A stretch of DNA of 64,000 nucleotides from Sedimentitalea xiamensis (GTDB taxonomy: Bacteria > Pseudomonadota > Alphaproteobacteria > Rhodobacterales > Rhodobacteraceae), in assembly GCF_030164465.1 (NCBI RefSeq), contig NZ_JASNJE010000015.1, positions 42,175 through 106,174 on the forward strand, written 5' to 3'. The position numbers were made by a program, and so were the translations under genes. Positions 1 to 9,065 of the stretch are shown here, piece by piece (positions within the stretch are counted from its first letter, which is position 1; each line of letters begins with the position of its first letter). The notes beneath the pieces are model-generated. The model did not search any database and was not told the origin of the DNA. It saw nothing but the letters and a program-made list of their open reading frames with translations.

Positions 1-441
1 TGCGGCATCGGATTTGCCGCCGAGACCGGCGAAGAGGCGACGATGGAGGATCTGCTGTCGCGCTGGCCGCTGGCCGATTTCGTCGAGGATCCGACGATGT
101 TGCGGCCTTGGGTTCTGGCGGCCTTCGGGGCCGAAAGCGCCGATCTCGGCAAGACGCCGCTTTTCCTGATCGGCGCGCCTTTCCAGATCAAGGTCTGGGA
201 AGCCCTGCTCACAATCCCGTCGGGCCAGGTGACGACCTATTCCGAAATCGCCGAGGCGATCGGCAGTCCCCGCGCGGTTCGGGCCGTCGGCACCGCGGTC
301 GGGCGCAATCCGGTCAGTTGGCTCATTCCCTGCCACCGGGCGTTGCGAAAATCGGGCGGTCTTGGCGGATACCACTGGGGCTTGCCGGTCAAACGCGCGA
401 TGCTGGCATATGAAACGGCGCGGGCGGGTGGGCTGTCCTGA
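1..441 (+). CDS. Methylated-DNA--protein-cysteine methyltransferase (Ada/Ogt type), 5' end outside window
   Basis: The frame is open from base 1, so the N-terminus is missing; 146 C-terminal residues are visible. They contain the alkyl-acceptor motif IPCHRAL, in which the Cys accepts the methyl group from O6-methylguanine, and the typical preceding block (FQIKVWEALLTIPSGQVTTY) and following GGLGGYHWGLPVKRAML. The protein repairs alkylated guanine stoichiometrically in the cytoplasm. The visible N-terminal stretch resembles the linker seen in Ada-like regulators, so the full protein could be an Ada-type regulator-repair fusion; the DNA-binding part cannot be seen. Family call is firm, subtype is inference. 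Confidence 0.9.
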   Translation, partial: CGIGFAAETGEEATMEDLLSRWPLADFVEDPTMLRPWVLAAFGAESADLGKTPLFLIGAPFQIKVWEALLTIPSGQVTTYSEIAEAIGSPRAVRAVGTAVGRNPVSWLIPCHRALRKSGGLGGYHWGLPVKRAMLAYETARAGGLS

Positions 442-462
442 ACTGGACCGGCGGCGTCCGAC

Positions 463-507
463 GCCGGAAAATGGGCGACCTTTCGCCGAAAATGGCGAAT
501 TTCCGGC
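463..507. terminator. Nested stem-loop between repair gene and lipoprotein gene
   Basis: Outer arms GCCGGAAA (463-470) and TTTCCGGC (500-507) enclose inner arms CGCC (484-487) and GGCG (494-497). It lies about 20 bases after the stop of the methyltransferase gene and about 80 bases before the OmpA-like gene. There is no clear T-run, so a terminator role is only a guess. Confidence 0.3.
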
Positions 508-587
508 TTGAGCGAACCCGTGCGGGATGTGCTATGCTCCGGGCAACCGCCTCCGATCAACGGGGGCCGAGCAGAAGGCCGATCACC

Positions 588-1247
588 ATGACATTCAAGA
601 TCACCGTTTCCGCGGCACTTTCCGCCATGCTGGTGCTGGGGGCATGCAACAATCCGGCAAACATGACCATGAACAACGACCCCAACGCCAAGGCAAAGCA
701 GGGGGCGCTGCTCGGGGCCGCCGTGGGCGCGGGGCTGTCCGCCGCCACCGGCGGCGAAGGCGCCAACATCCTGCTCGGGGCCGCCGCCGGCGCCGCCGCG
801 GGCGGGATCGTCGGCAACCAGCTGGACAAGCAGGCCGCCGAATTGCGGTCAGAACTGGCCAACGACGGGATCACCATCACCAACGCCGGGGATCGCCTGA
901 TCGTGTCCCTGCCGCAGGACATCACCTTCGATACCGACAGCGCCGCTGTCCGGTCGTCGCTGCGCGCCGATCTGGGCCGGGTCGCGAACAACCTGAACCG
1001 GTATCCCGATAGCAGCGTGCAGGTGATCGGCCATACGGACAACACCGGCGATGCGACCTATAACCTTGGCCTGTCCCTGCGCCGCGCGACCGCTGTTGGC
1101 GATATCCTGGCCGCCGACGGGGTCGCGGCAAGCCGTATCGCCACCGTCGGCCGGGGCGAAGAGCAGCCGCTGGCGTCGAACCTGACGGAAGAGGGTCGCG
1201 CCCGGAACCGCCGGGTCGAGATCGTCGTGATCCCGAGAAACGGGTAA
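588..1247 (+). CDS. OmpA-family outer-membrane lipoprotein with glycine-zipper segment
   Basis: 219 aa. The ATG at 588 begins a lipoprotein signal (MTFKITVSAALSAMLVLGAC) with lipobox LGAC, so the mature protein should be lipid-anchored; longer upstream starts would bury this signal. Residues about 40-85 are Gly/Ala-rich repeats typical of a glycine-zipper membrane segment. The C-terminal ~110 residues form an OmpA/MotB peptidoglycan-binding domain, with IGHTDNTGD and the closing NRRVEIV motif. Likely role: tethering the outer membrane to peptidoglycan. The family is clear; a specific function is not. Confidence 0.88.
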   Translation: MTFKITVSAALSAMLVLGACNNPANMTMNNDPNAKAKQGALLGAAVGAGLSAATGGEGANILLGAAAGAAAGGIVGNQLDKQAAELRSELANDGITITNAGDRLIVSLPQDITFDTDSAAVRSSLRADLGRVANNLNRYPDSSVQVIGHTDNTGDATYNLGLSLRRATAVGDILAADGVAASRIATVGRGEEQPLASNLTEEGRARNRRVEIVVIPRNG

Positions 1248-1314
1248 AAATACTGGCAGCCTCCGGGTCCTGCCTCTAAGTGGTTGGGTGAAGACCAGAA
1301 AGAGGCCGCATATC

Positions 1315-1857
1315 ATGGCAGATCCCGTCCTTGTCGGGCTATCCGGCGCCCTGCGCGCAGAGTCCACCAACCGGAAACTGATCCGCGAGGCGGCCCGCCT
1401 GTTCGGGCCATGCCGGTTCGTCGAACTGGACCTGCGGCTGCCGCTTTTCGATGCCGATGTCCAGGAGTCAGACGGCGTGCCCGATGCGGTACAGGCCATC
1501 GCCGACCAGATCGCCGCCGCTGATGCGGTGGTGATTTCGACGCCGGAATATAACAAGGGTCCGTCCGGCGTTCTGAAAAACGCCCTGGACTGGATCAGCC
1601 GGACAAAAGGCAACCCGTGGCAGGACAAGCCGGTCGCGGTCATGTCCGCGGCGGCGGGACGGGCCGGCGGCGAACGGGCGCAGATGGTTCTGCGCGGATT
1701 CATGGTGCCGTTTCAAACCCGTATCCTTCAGGGTCCGGAAGTCCACGTGGCCGACACGCGCAAGCAGTTCGACGAACGGGGACGGCTGACCGGCGAACTC
1801 TATATCAAGACGCTTCAGGCGCTGATGGACAAGCTGCGCAACGAAATCGACCGGTAG
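1315..1857 (+). CDS. NADPH-dependent FMN reductase family protein
   Basis: 180 aa flavodoxin-like oxidoreductase. The N-terminal GALRAESTNRKL loop would hold FMN phosphate, and STPEYNKGPSGVLKNALDW is the family signature. The ATG at 1315 is preferred to the in-frame GTG at 1288 because AGAGG sits about 10 bases upstream of it. Members reduce FMN, quinones, azo compounds or chromate with NAD(P)H; the substrate cannot be told from sequence. It appears to be a single-gene unit. Confidence 0.85.
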   Translation: MADPVLVGLSGALRAESTNRKLIREAARLFGPCRFVELDLRLPLFDADVQESDGVPDAVQAIADQIAAADAVVISTPEYNKGPSGVLKNALDWISRTKGNPWQDKPVAVMSAAAGRAGGERAQMVLRGFMVPFQTRILQGPEVHVADTRKQFDERGRLTGELYIKTLQALMDKLRNEIDR

Positions 1858-1912
1858 GCCGTCATGTGATCCGGGATTGCCCCGTGATCGCAATGAACCT
1901 ACGATCCTGGGC

Positions 1913-2722
1913 ATGAAACCCGTCCATCCCGCAACCGAAACCTGCACCGATGTCATGGACCCGGCGCGCGCCAGGGCGTTCCAGATCGCGCTTGGCCACC
2001 CTGCCGACATCGCCGAGGGCGGACCGCTGCCGCCGTTCTTTCACCAGCTCTATTTCTGGACGCCGCATGCGCCGGAACATCTGGGTCGGGACGGGCATCC
2101 GAAAGTCGGCGGGCTGATTCCCGATCTCGGCCTGCCGCGCCGGATGTGGGCCGGAGGGCGGATCGGATTCGCGCATCCATTGCGCGCCGGCGTCCCCGCC
2201 GAACGGCGCACCGTGGTCGAGAAGGCGGAACACAAGCATGGGCGCAGCGGACCGCTTGGCTTTGTCACCTTGCGGCACGAGATCCGGCAGGCGGGGTCGG
2301 TCTGTCTGACCGAATGGCAGGATCTCGTCTACAGGCAGGACCCCGATCCGGATGCGGCGCGTCCGACGCCGCCCGTGGCGCCCACGGATGAAACCGAAAG
2401 CCGCGAGTTGAGCTTCAGTTCGACGCTCCTGTTCCGATACTCCGCGCTGACCTTCAACGGCCACCGCATCCACTACGATCTGGACTATGCGCGCGGCGTC
2501 GAAGGTTACGAAGGGCTGGTCGTGCATGGCCCGCTGCTGGCGCAACACCTGATGCTGATGGCCGAGGAACTGGTCGGGCCGCTGGCGCAATTCGCATTCC
2601 GCGCCGAGTCGCCGCTGATGCATTTCGAAACGGCGACCCTGTGCCGGCATGGCACCGATCTCTGGGTGCGGGGGCCGGATGGGCGCGGCGTGATGACGGC
2701 CAATGCGGTGCCCCAGCTCTGA
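1913..2722 (+). CDS. Hot-dog fold acyl-CoA hydratase, mesaconyl-C4-CoA/HTD2-like
   Basis: 269 aa from the ATG at 1913 (an in-frame TTG at 1877 is less likely). It has two hot-dog halves. The C-terminal half carries the hydratase motif NGHRIHYDLDYARGVEGY followed by LVVHGPL, close to mesaconyl-C4-CoA and itaconyl-CoA hydratases and fungal HTD2-type dehydratases. The expected reaction is reversible hydration of a CoA-linked enoyl group. The neighbouring genes give no pathway context, so the acyl substrate is unknown. Confidence 0.75.
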   Translation: MKPVHPATETCTDVMDPARARAFQIALGHPADIAEGGPLPPFFHQLYFWTPHAPEHLGRDGHPKVGGLIPDLGLPRRMWAGGRIGFAHPLRAGVPAERRTVVEKAEHKHGRSGPLGFVTLRHEIRQAGSVCLTEWQDLVYRQDPDPDAARPTPPVAPTDETESRELSFSSTLLFRYSALTFNGHRIHYDLDYARGVEGYEGLVVHGPLLAQHLMLMAEELVGPLAQFAFRAESPLMHFETATLCRHGTDLWVRGPDGRGVMTANAVPQL

Positions 2723-2736
2723 CGCGGAGGGCGGAG

Positions 2737-3396
2737 TCATTCGCCCTCATACGATCCTGAACCGAGAGCGACCCCGTTCAGGTGAAGGCTGTAGAGCAGC
2801 AATTGCAAACGGTCCGCGACCGGCCCCAGCCCTGTCGGCCCGCGCCACAGAAGATAGGGGTCGGCGGGACGAACCCGCCGCTCGACAAGGCGGGGCTGTG
2901 TCAGGTTCGGGGGCTTTTGCGCGGACCGGTCGGAAGGCGACGGTTGCGGCCGGGTGTAAGGACGGCATCCTTCCAGCCGCCCCATCTCTTCGTTGATATT
3001 GTGGCCATTGACGGTGCAGACGGCGGTTTGCGCCGTCACCGTTCCGGCGATCGTGCAACGCACATGCCCGGCCCGCAGAAAGGTGTTGAGCAGCGCCTTC
3101 GCGTCCCGCCCCTCTGGCGTGTCCGCCGGTGGGCAGGTCACACCGTCCAGGGCGAACTGGACGCCATCGAGTTCGATCCGGTCGCCGCTGAGTGCGCTCC
3201 AGATACGGGGCCGGTTGGACTTCGCGCTGGCCGATCCGTCCGTTTCGGGGCGGGCTGCGCCCTGCGACCTTGGTTCGCCGGCGGTCGAGTCCGGTCCCGC
3301 CGCGACCGCGAATCCGGCCCAGCAGACGAAGAGACCTGCCAGAACCATCCGGACGGGCCGGGTGCATCCGGTTCGAACTGGCTCTCCCCGGATCAT
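2737..3396 (-). CDS. Exported staphylococcal-nuclease-like protein, probably catalytically degenerate
   Basis: 219 aa. A basic N-terminus is followed by a hydrophobic export segment (MVLAGLFVCWAGFAVAAG, from residue 17). Residues about 65-145 match the thermonuclease beta-barrel pattern (SGDRIELDGVQFALDGVTCP ... EGRDAKALL ... INEEM). The positions expected to hold the catalytic Arg and Glu of the family read Phe and Pro, so nuclease activity looks lost. Four Cys could form disulfides. The start codon overlaps the stop of the upstream FAD oxidoreductase gene (ATGA), so the two are probably co-translated. Confidence 0.6.
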   Translation of the reverse strand: MIRGEPVRTGCTRPVRMVLAGLFVCWAGFAVAAGPDSTAGEPRSQGAARPETDGSASAKSNRPRIWSALSGDRIELDGVQFALDGVTCPPADTPEGRDAKALLNTFLRAGHVRCTIAGTVTAQTAVCTVNGHNINEEMGRLEGCRPYTRPQPSPSDRSAQKPPNLTQPRLVERRVRPADPYLLWRGPTGLGPVADRLQLLLYSLHLNGVALGSGSYEGE

Positions 3397-4427
3397 AGCG
3401 ATGCCTCGACCCGAAAGTCTTCGGGGATCGTGTCGCGGTCGTCCAGCACAAGCTCCGCTATCACCTCGGCCACCTTGGGCGCCATTCCGAAGCCGATCTT
3501 GAAGCCGCCGTTGGCGATGAAATGGAAAGGGCGGGCCGGATGCCGGCCCAGCATCGGGGCGCGGCTCTTGCTGCGCGGCCGGACCCCGGCCCAGCGGTTG
3601 ATCACCGGGGCGCCATGCAGAACCGGCATCGACGCCATCGCACGGTCGATCAGCGCATCCAGTTGCGCGTCCGTGGTCGCCGCGTCGTCAAAAGCGCGTT
3701 CGCTGGTGGACCCGATGGCGAGCGTGCCGTCGGCATGGGGGATCAAATGCAGGCCGTCGATGAACAGTTGCGGCTGCCGCGCGGCGTCAAAACGCAGCAG
3801 CGCCGCCTGCCCCTTGACGCCGGTGCCGACCGGCCGGCCCAGTTCCGCACTCAGTTCGGCAAGCCCGGCGGCCCCTGTGGCGTGGACGATCTTTCCATGA
3901 TCCTCGCCCTCGGGACGGACAGGAACCCCCAGAACCGCGAGTGCCGCGACCAGCGCGGCGCAGGCCCGGCGCGGATGCATCCGGGCGCTGAGCGTGTCGC
4001 GGATGATGTAGCCCGTCGCACTGGGTGGCGCCCAGGTGCCGATTTCCTCCGCCGGCACGACAAGCCATCGGGCCTTTCCCTGCCAGAGCCTGTCGGCGGT
4101 GACGGCGCGGGCGCGCGCCAGATCCAGCGCGCGCTGGTCGCCGATCGGTTGCAGGCGTCCCGTCCGGGCATATCCGGGGCTGACGCCGCCGGTCCGTTCC
4201 ACCGCGTCCCAGAACCCCTGCGCCATCAACAGGCTGTCCAGTTGGAACGCCTTCTTGTCATTCCAGTTCTCCGGCACATGCGGGGCCAATGCGCCGACCA
4301 GGCCGCCCGAGGCTCCGGCCCCCGGACCATGCGGGTCGATCACCTGCACCTTGGCGCCGCGACGGGCGCAGGCCCAGGCGATGGACAGTCCGAATATCCC
4401 CGCGCCGCGCACGGTCACGTCCACCAT
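3393..4427 (-). CDS. FAD-dependent oxidoreductase (DAO family), MnmC C-terminal-like
   Basis: 344 aa. The N-terminal Rossmann dinucleotide motif reads VRGAGIFGLSIAWACARRG, and the C-terminal GFKIGFGMAPKVAE is a DAO-family FAD contact. It is transcribed away from an mnmD homologue 64 bases away. In Escherichia coli, MnmC is one protein with an MnmD methyltransferase half and a DAO-type FAD half. Here the two are separate and divergent, so this enzyme may perform the carboxymethyl-removing step at the wobble uridine. A glycine or D-amino-acid oxidase activity is the alternative. Confidence 0.75.
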   Translation of the reverse strand: MVDVTVRGAGIFGLSIAWACARRGAKVQVIDPHGPGAGASGGLVGALAPHVPENWNDKKAFQLDSLLMAQGFWDAVERTGGVSPGYARTGRLQPIGDQRALDLARARAVTADRLWQGKARWLVVPAEEIGTWAPPSATGYIIRDTLSARMHPRRACAALVAALAVLGVPVRPEGEDHGKIVHATGAAGLAELSAELGRPVGTGVKGQAALLRFDAARQPQLFIDGLHLIPHADGTLAIGSTSERAFDDAATTDAQLDALIDRAMASMPVLHGAPVINRWAGVRPRSKSRAPMLGRHPARPFHFIANGGFKIGFGMAPKVAEVIAELVLDDRDTIPEDFRVEASL

Positions 4428-4491
4428 TGCTTATCCTTCCGCGTTACGCCATTGCTCGCGGCGATTGGCAGGTATTTTAGGATCTATTCCG

Positions 4492-5160
4492 ATGCAGGAC
4501 CAGCGGCCAGACTTGCAGTGGCGGGACGGATACATCCCGGTATCCGCCCGCTTCGGCGATCCGTATTTCAGTCTTGACGACGGGCTGGCGGAAACCCGCC
4601 ATGTGTTTCTTGACGGAAACGGGCTGCCCGCGCGGTTTGCACGGGGGTTTCACATCGCGGAACTGGGGTTTGGCACCGGATTGAACATGCTGGCCGCCTG
4701 GGCGGCCTGGGAACAGTCGGGGTTCGACGAACCTCTGGATTTCACCTCTTTCGAAGCTTTTCCGATGGACCCGGAGCAGATGGCGCGGGCCTTGCAAGCG
4801 TTTCCCGGTCTCGCACCCTGGAGCAACAGGTTCCTGTCGTCCTGGACCGGACAGCGGAAATGCGACCTCGGCTCGCTCCGGCTGGAACTGGTCATGGGCG
4901 ACGCCCGCGAAACCCTGCCGGACTGGGTAGGTCGGGCCGATGCGTGGTTTCTCGATGGGTTCGCGCCGGCCCGGAACCCGGAATTGTGGGGCGCGGACCT
5001 CATGCGACAGGTGGCGCTGCACACGGCTCCAGGTGGAACCGTGGCGACCTATACTGCTGCGGGGGAAGTGCGCCGGGGCCTAACGCAAGCGGGGTTTGAC
5101 GTGACGCGTTGCACCGGATACGGGCGCAAGCGGCACATGACGCGAGGGGTTCTGGCGTGA
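4492..5160 (+). CDS. mnmD: tRNA 5-methylaminomethyl-2-thiouridine methyltransferase MnmD
   Basis: 222 aa from the ATG at 4492. It carries the SAM-binding motif AELGFGTGLN, the acidic block TSFEAFPMDPEQM, the family signature WFLDGFAPARNPELW and the closing ATYTAAGEVRRGLTQAGF. It corresponds to the N-terminal methyltransferase half of MnmC, which makes mnm5s2U at tRNA wobble positions. The length fits stand-alone MnmD proteins. Its stop overlaps the GTG start of the downstream transporter. Confidence 0.9.
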   Translation: MQDQRPDLQWRDGYIPVSARFGDPYFSLDDGLAETRHVFLDGNGLPARFARGFHIAELGFGTGLNMLAAWAAWEQSGFDEPLDFTSFEAFPMDPEQMARALQAFPGLAPWSNRFLSSWTGQRKCDLGSLRLELVMGDARETLPDWVGRADAWFLDGFAPARNPELWGADLMRQVALHTAPGGTVATYTAAGEVRRGLTQAGFDVTRCTGYGRKRHMTRGVLA

Positions 5161-6044
5161 GCGCGACCGAAATCAGACAGCAGAGCAACAACGTTCCCCT
5201 GGGTATCGTGTTGATGATCGCGACAACCGTGGTGTTCGCCGCCCAGGACGGGATTTCGCGGCACCTGGCGGGTGAATACAACGTGATGATGGTGGTGATG
5301 ATCCGCTACTGGTTCTTCGCCGCGTTCGTTGTGGCGATCGCCGCGCGGGCCAGGGGCGGGGTCGCGGCGGCGGCGCGCACGGCGCAGCCAGGGATACAGA
5401 TCATCCGGGCATTGTTGCTGGCGGCGGAAATCTGCGTGGCGGTTCTGGGGTTCACCATTCTCGGCCTTGTGGAAAGCCACGCGGTCTTTGCCTGCTATCC
5501 TCTGCTGATCGCGGCCCTGTCGGGGCCGATCCTGGGCGAGCGGGTCGGCTGGCGGCGCTGGAGCGCCATCGGAGTCGGCTTCATCGGTATCCTAATCATC
5601 CTGCAGCCGGGTTTCGGGGTCTTCGATCCCTGGGCGATCATCCCGCTGGTGTCTGCGGTAATGTTCGCGGTCTATGGTCTGCTGAACCGGTATGCCGCGC
5701 GGCGCGACAGTACGGCGACCAGTTTCTTCTGGACCGGCACGGTCGGCGCCGTCCTGATGACTGCTGTCGGCGTCTGGTTCTGGGAACCGATGGCGCCGCG
5801 CGACTGGGGCTGGATGTTGACGCTCTGTGTCACGGGCGTGTCCGGGCACTGGCTTCTGATCCGCTGCTACGAGGCGGCGGAAGCGAGTGCCGTTCAGCCA
5901 TTCGCCTATTTCCAGTTGGTGTTCGCCTCGGCGATGGGAATGATGCTGTTCGGCGAAACCTTGCGAGCCAATGTCGCGATCGGTGCCGCGATCATCGTGG
6001 CGGCCGGTCTGTTCACCCTATGGCGCGAACGCACGCAGCGTTGA
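5157..6044 (+). CDS. EamA/DMT-superfamily transporter
   Basis: 295 aa from a GTG at 5157 that overlaps the mnmD stop (GTGA), implying translational coupling. It is very hydrophobic, with about ten membrane spans in two repeated EamA halves (ILGLVESHAVFACYPLLIAAL in the first, ASAVQPFAYFQLVFASAMG in the second). Members export metabolites or amino acids; the substrate is unknown. The 3' end overlaps the convergent slt gene by 27 bases. Confidence 0.88.
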   Translation: MSATEIRQQSNNVPLGIVLMIATTVVFAAQDGISRHLAGEYNVMMVVMIRYWFFAAFVVAIAARARGGVAAAARTAQPGIQIIRALLLAAEICVAVLGFTILGLVESHAVFACYPLLIAALSGPILGERVGWRRWSAIGVGFIGILIILQPGFGVFDPWAIIPLVSAVMFAVYGLLNRYAARRDSTATSFFWTGTVGAVLMTAVGVWFWEPMAPRDWGWMLTLCVTGVSGHWLLIRCYEAAEASAVQPFAYFQLVFASAMGMMLFGETLRANVAIGAAIIVAAGLFTLWRERTQR

Positions 6045-7976
6045 GCCGGTCAATTCCTGCGTGAACGGAATCGGCAGCGGGTCGAGCCCCAGCCGCGCAC
6101 GGTAGATCGGCAGGCTTTCGGTCACGCGCATCACGTAGTTGCGCGTTTCGCTGAACGGGATGAATTCGATCCAGTCCACGATATCGACTGCCCCGGTTCG
6201 GGGATCTCCGTAATCCAGCATCCATTGCAGCGGGCGGCCGGGACCGGCGTTGTAACCCGCCGCCATCATCACCACGTTGCCGTTGAAGCCGCCAGCGAGC
6301 CCGGCAAGATAGCGCGCCCCGAGTTTCGCGTTGTATTGCCAGTCGCGCGTCAGATTTTCGGTGTCATGATTGCTGAGAATGCCCATCTCGGTGGCCATCG
6401 CGACCGCGGTTGCCGGCATCACCTGCATCAGGCCGCGCGCCCCGGCGCCGCTGATGACGGTCGGATCGAATTCGCTTTCCCGCCGGGCAATGGCAAGGTT
6501 CATCTCGGGCGCCATCGGCAGGGTTTCCTTGGCAAGCGGATGCAACGGGTAATAGGCGGCCGGAAGCACCATGCCCTGGCTGGCGGCCCGCTTTGCGATC
6601 ATTACGGCCAGGTGCGGACGGCCGAGATCGACAGCCATGTCGCCCAGTTGCCCGGCCTGCACCGGGTCCAGTGATTCCACCAGATGGGTCAGGAACCTTT
6701 CACCGAGGTTCGGCTGGTCCGCCTCCAGCAGCAGGAGCCCCGCCTGAAGCACCGAAGAGGACATGAACGGCGCGTCCTTCCAGGGCGGCAGTTCGGGCGG
6801 GTGGGCGAGCACCGGATCGAAGGGCCGCCCGATGCGTTCCGCCGCCAGCAGACCATAGAAAGAGGTCTGGTGTTCCGCCCCCATCGCATAGGCGGCATGG
6901 GCGTTGTCGGCATCGCCCAGAGCGGCATGGGCGCGTCCCATCCAGTATCCGGCGCGCCCCTTGGAAATCGGCGTTTCCACCGCGGCGTCGAGATTCTGGA
7001 AATGCCGCAGGGCGGTGGCGGGATCGTTGAGAAAGCGCAACGCGAGGAAGCCCGACAGCCATTCCAGATCCGCGTAATCGGCCCCGTCGGTCAGGAAATG
7101 GCGCGACGCGATCTTGTAGGCGCCGGATGCGTCCCCCGCCCGCATCTGCTGGCGGGCCAGGTTGGCGCGGCGACCGGCCCATTGACGGGGTTCCCCCAGG
7201 GTCGCGGCGCTCGCGCTGCGTTCCAGCAGCAGCTCTATGGCGTCGCTGTCCCGGCCCTTGCGGTCGCGCCAGACAAAGCGGTCATGCGCCAGGCCGGGCG
7301 TGTTCTGCAAGGCGGTGGGAACGGCGGCGATACGGTTGTCGACCCCCGGTTCCATGTCTTGCAGCGACATGCGGGCCTCGGCCAGCGCCCGGTGGCTGTC
7401 ATCGACGAGCGACAGCATCTGCCGCGCGCTGACCTTGTGCCCGTCCCAGAGCATCCGGTCGAGCCTCGCGTTGTGATGCGGCGCCAGAAGGCTGCGATGC
7501 TGGCTGAGGTAGTCCGCCTGGATGTTGCTGCCCATCGGCATCGTCCGCCAGGCAAGCACCAGTTCCGCCTCGCCGTCGCCGCGCTGACCATTGGCGATCA
7601 GGGCGCGGGCGTGGGTCAGGACACCTTCGGGGGATTGCGGCGGGGTCTCGTCGTAGAACGCGAGCGTCTGCTCGGCAGATAGCACGGTCATCGCGGATTC
7701 GCTCTTGCGGCGCAGCCATTCCAGCCCGGGCCAGTCGGGCCGGCGTTCCAGAAAGGCCGCGACATCGGCGGCATCGCCCAGCCCGGCCCGAAGCCTGTTC
7801 CATTCGATGATGTCGCGGGCGACGCTGTTCTGCTTGCCCGCCATGGTCAGCGCCGTGTCCCAGTCGGACTTCCGCATGGCCTCCATCGCGCGGGACAGGC
7901 GCGTGGCGTCCTCCGCCCAGGCGGCGTCCAGGAACAGCAGATTCAGACACAGAACGATCGCCAGATTGCGCAACAT
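6018..7976 (-). CDS. slt: Soluble lytic murein transglycosylase
   Basis: 652 aa. The chosen start at 7976 gives a clean signal peptide ([21 protein letters not shown]). The long middle is an alpha-helical TPR-like superhelix as in Slt70. The catalytic domain is near residues 500-620: [11 protein letters not shown] with the catalytic Glu, [13 protein letters not shown] and [10 protein letters not shown]. The enzyme cleaves peptidoglycan in the periplasm, leaving 1,6-anhydro ends. It is divergent from dapA, with 140 bases between starts. Confidence 0.93.
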   Translation of the reverse strand: MLRNLAIVLCLNLLFLDAAWAEDATRLSRAMEAMRKSDWDTALTMAGKQNSVARDIIEWNRLRAGLGDAADVAAFLERRPDWPGLEWLRRKSESAMTVLSAEQTLAFYDETPPQSPEGVLTHARALIANGQRGDGEAELVLAWRTMPMGSNIQADYLSQHRSLLAPHHNARLDRMLWDGHKVSARQMLSLVDDSHRALAEARMSLQDMEPGVDNRIAAVPTALQNTPGLAHDRFVWRDRKGRDSDAIELLLERSASAATLGEPRQWAGRRANLARQQMRAGDASGAYKIASRHFLTDGADYADLEWLSGFLALRFLNDPATALRHFQNLDAAVETPISKGRAGYWMGRAHAALGDADNAHAAYAMGAEHQTSFYGLLAAERIGRPFDPVLAHPPELPPWKDAPFMSSSVLQAGLLLLEADQPNLGERFLTHLVESLDPVQAGQLGDMAVDLGRPHLAVMIAKRAASQGMVLPAAYYPLHPLAKETLPMAPEMNLAIARRESEFDPTVISGAGARGLMQVMPATAVAMATEMGILSNHDTENLTRDWQYNAKLGARYLAGLAGGFNGNVVMMAAGYNAGPGRPLQWMLDYGDPRTGAVDIVDWIEFIPFSETRNYVMRVTESLPIYRARLGLDPLPIPFTQELTGSTLRAFAP

Positions 7977-8116
7977 TGCTTGCAATTCCCAACAAACCAA
8001 GGCTAGAGGCTGAGACGATAAGCCGTGGCTGGCCGGGATCAACACACATTCTCGGGAAAGCTGCAAGATCCGCGGTCGATTGCCGCGACGGATACGAAGC
8101 AAGAAGGAGCGTGCCC

Positions 8117-8992
8117 ATGTTCAAAGGCTCTATGCCAGCCCTCGTCACCCCGTTTCGAAACGGCGAGCTGGATCTGGAAACGCTCAAACAACTGGTCGAA
8201 TGGCACATCGGCGAAGGCTCCAGCGGCCTGGTTCCCGTCGGCACCACGGGGGAAAGCCCGACCCTGACCCATGAGGAGCACGAGATCGTCGTCGCCGAGG
8301 TCGTGAAGGCCGCCGCCGGGCGGGTGCCGGTGATCGCCGGGGCCGGGTCCAACAACACGCTGGAAGCATTGCGGCTGACCCGGCACGCCCAGTCCGTCGG
8401 GGCCGATGCGGCGCTTGTGGTGACACCCTATTACAACAAGCCGACCCAGCGCGGCCTGATCGCGCATTTCACCGCGGTGCACGATGCCACCGACATTCCG
8501 ATCATCATCTACAATATCCCAGGCCGGTCCGTCATCGACATGTCGCCGGAGACCATGGGCGAACTGGCGAAACTGCCGCGCATCGTTGGCGTCAAGGACG
8601 CCACGGGCGATCTGGCGCGGGTCAGTTTCCAGCGGATGACCTGCGGGCGCGACTTCGTGCAGCTGTCCGGCGAAGACGCCACCGCGCACGGGTTCAACGC
8701 GCAGGGCGGTGTCGGCTGCATATCGGTGACGGCCAATGTCGCGCCGAAACTCTGCGCGCAGATGCAGGCGGCGACCCTGGCCGGCGACTACGCGGCGGCG
8801 CTGGACCTCGCGGACAGATTGATGCCGCTGCACAAGGCGATCTTCACCGAACCGGGCCTGGTGGGCGCGAAATACGGTATGTCCAAGCTGGGTCTGTGCA
8901 GCGAAGAGGTGCGGCTGCCGCTGACGGGTCTGACCGATGCGACCCGTGCGATGATGGACGACGCAATGCGACATGCGGGGCTGATCAACTAA
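8117..8992 (+). CDS. dapA: 4-hydroxy-tetrahydrodipicolinate synthase
   Basis: 291 aa, the usual DapA length. The start at 8117 has AAGGAG 7 bases upstream. Motifs: [26 protein letters not shown] with the catalytic Tyr, YNIPGRS and the Schiff-base Lys in [11 protein letters not shown]. It condenses pyruvate with aspartate semialdehyde in lysine and diaminopimelate synthesis. It lies next to slt, another cell-wall gene. Confidence 0.96.
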   Translation: MFKGSMPALVTPFRNGELDLETLKQLVEWHIGEGSSGLVPVGTTGESPTLTHEEHEIVVAEVVKAAAGRVPVIAGAGSNNTLEALRLTRHAQSVGADAALVVTPYYNKPTQRGLIAHFTAVHDATDIPIIIYNIPGRSVIDMSPETMGELAKLPRIVGVKDATGDLARVSFQRMTCGRDFVQLSGEDATAHGFNAQGGVGCISVTANVAPKLCAQMQAATLAGDYAAALDLADRLMPLHKAIFTEPGLVGAKYGMSKLGLCSEEVRLPLTGLTDATRAMMDDAMRHAGLIN

Positions 8993-9065
8993 CCCCACGC
9001 GCCTCGGGACGGGCAGATCGAATGCGCGTTCTGCGCGCGGTGCCGAGATGGTGTCCGCGCGCGGG

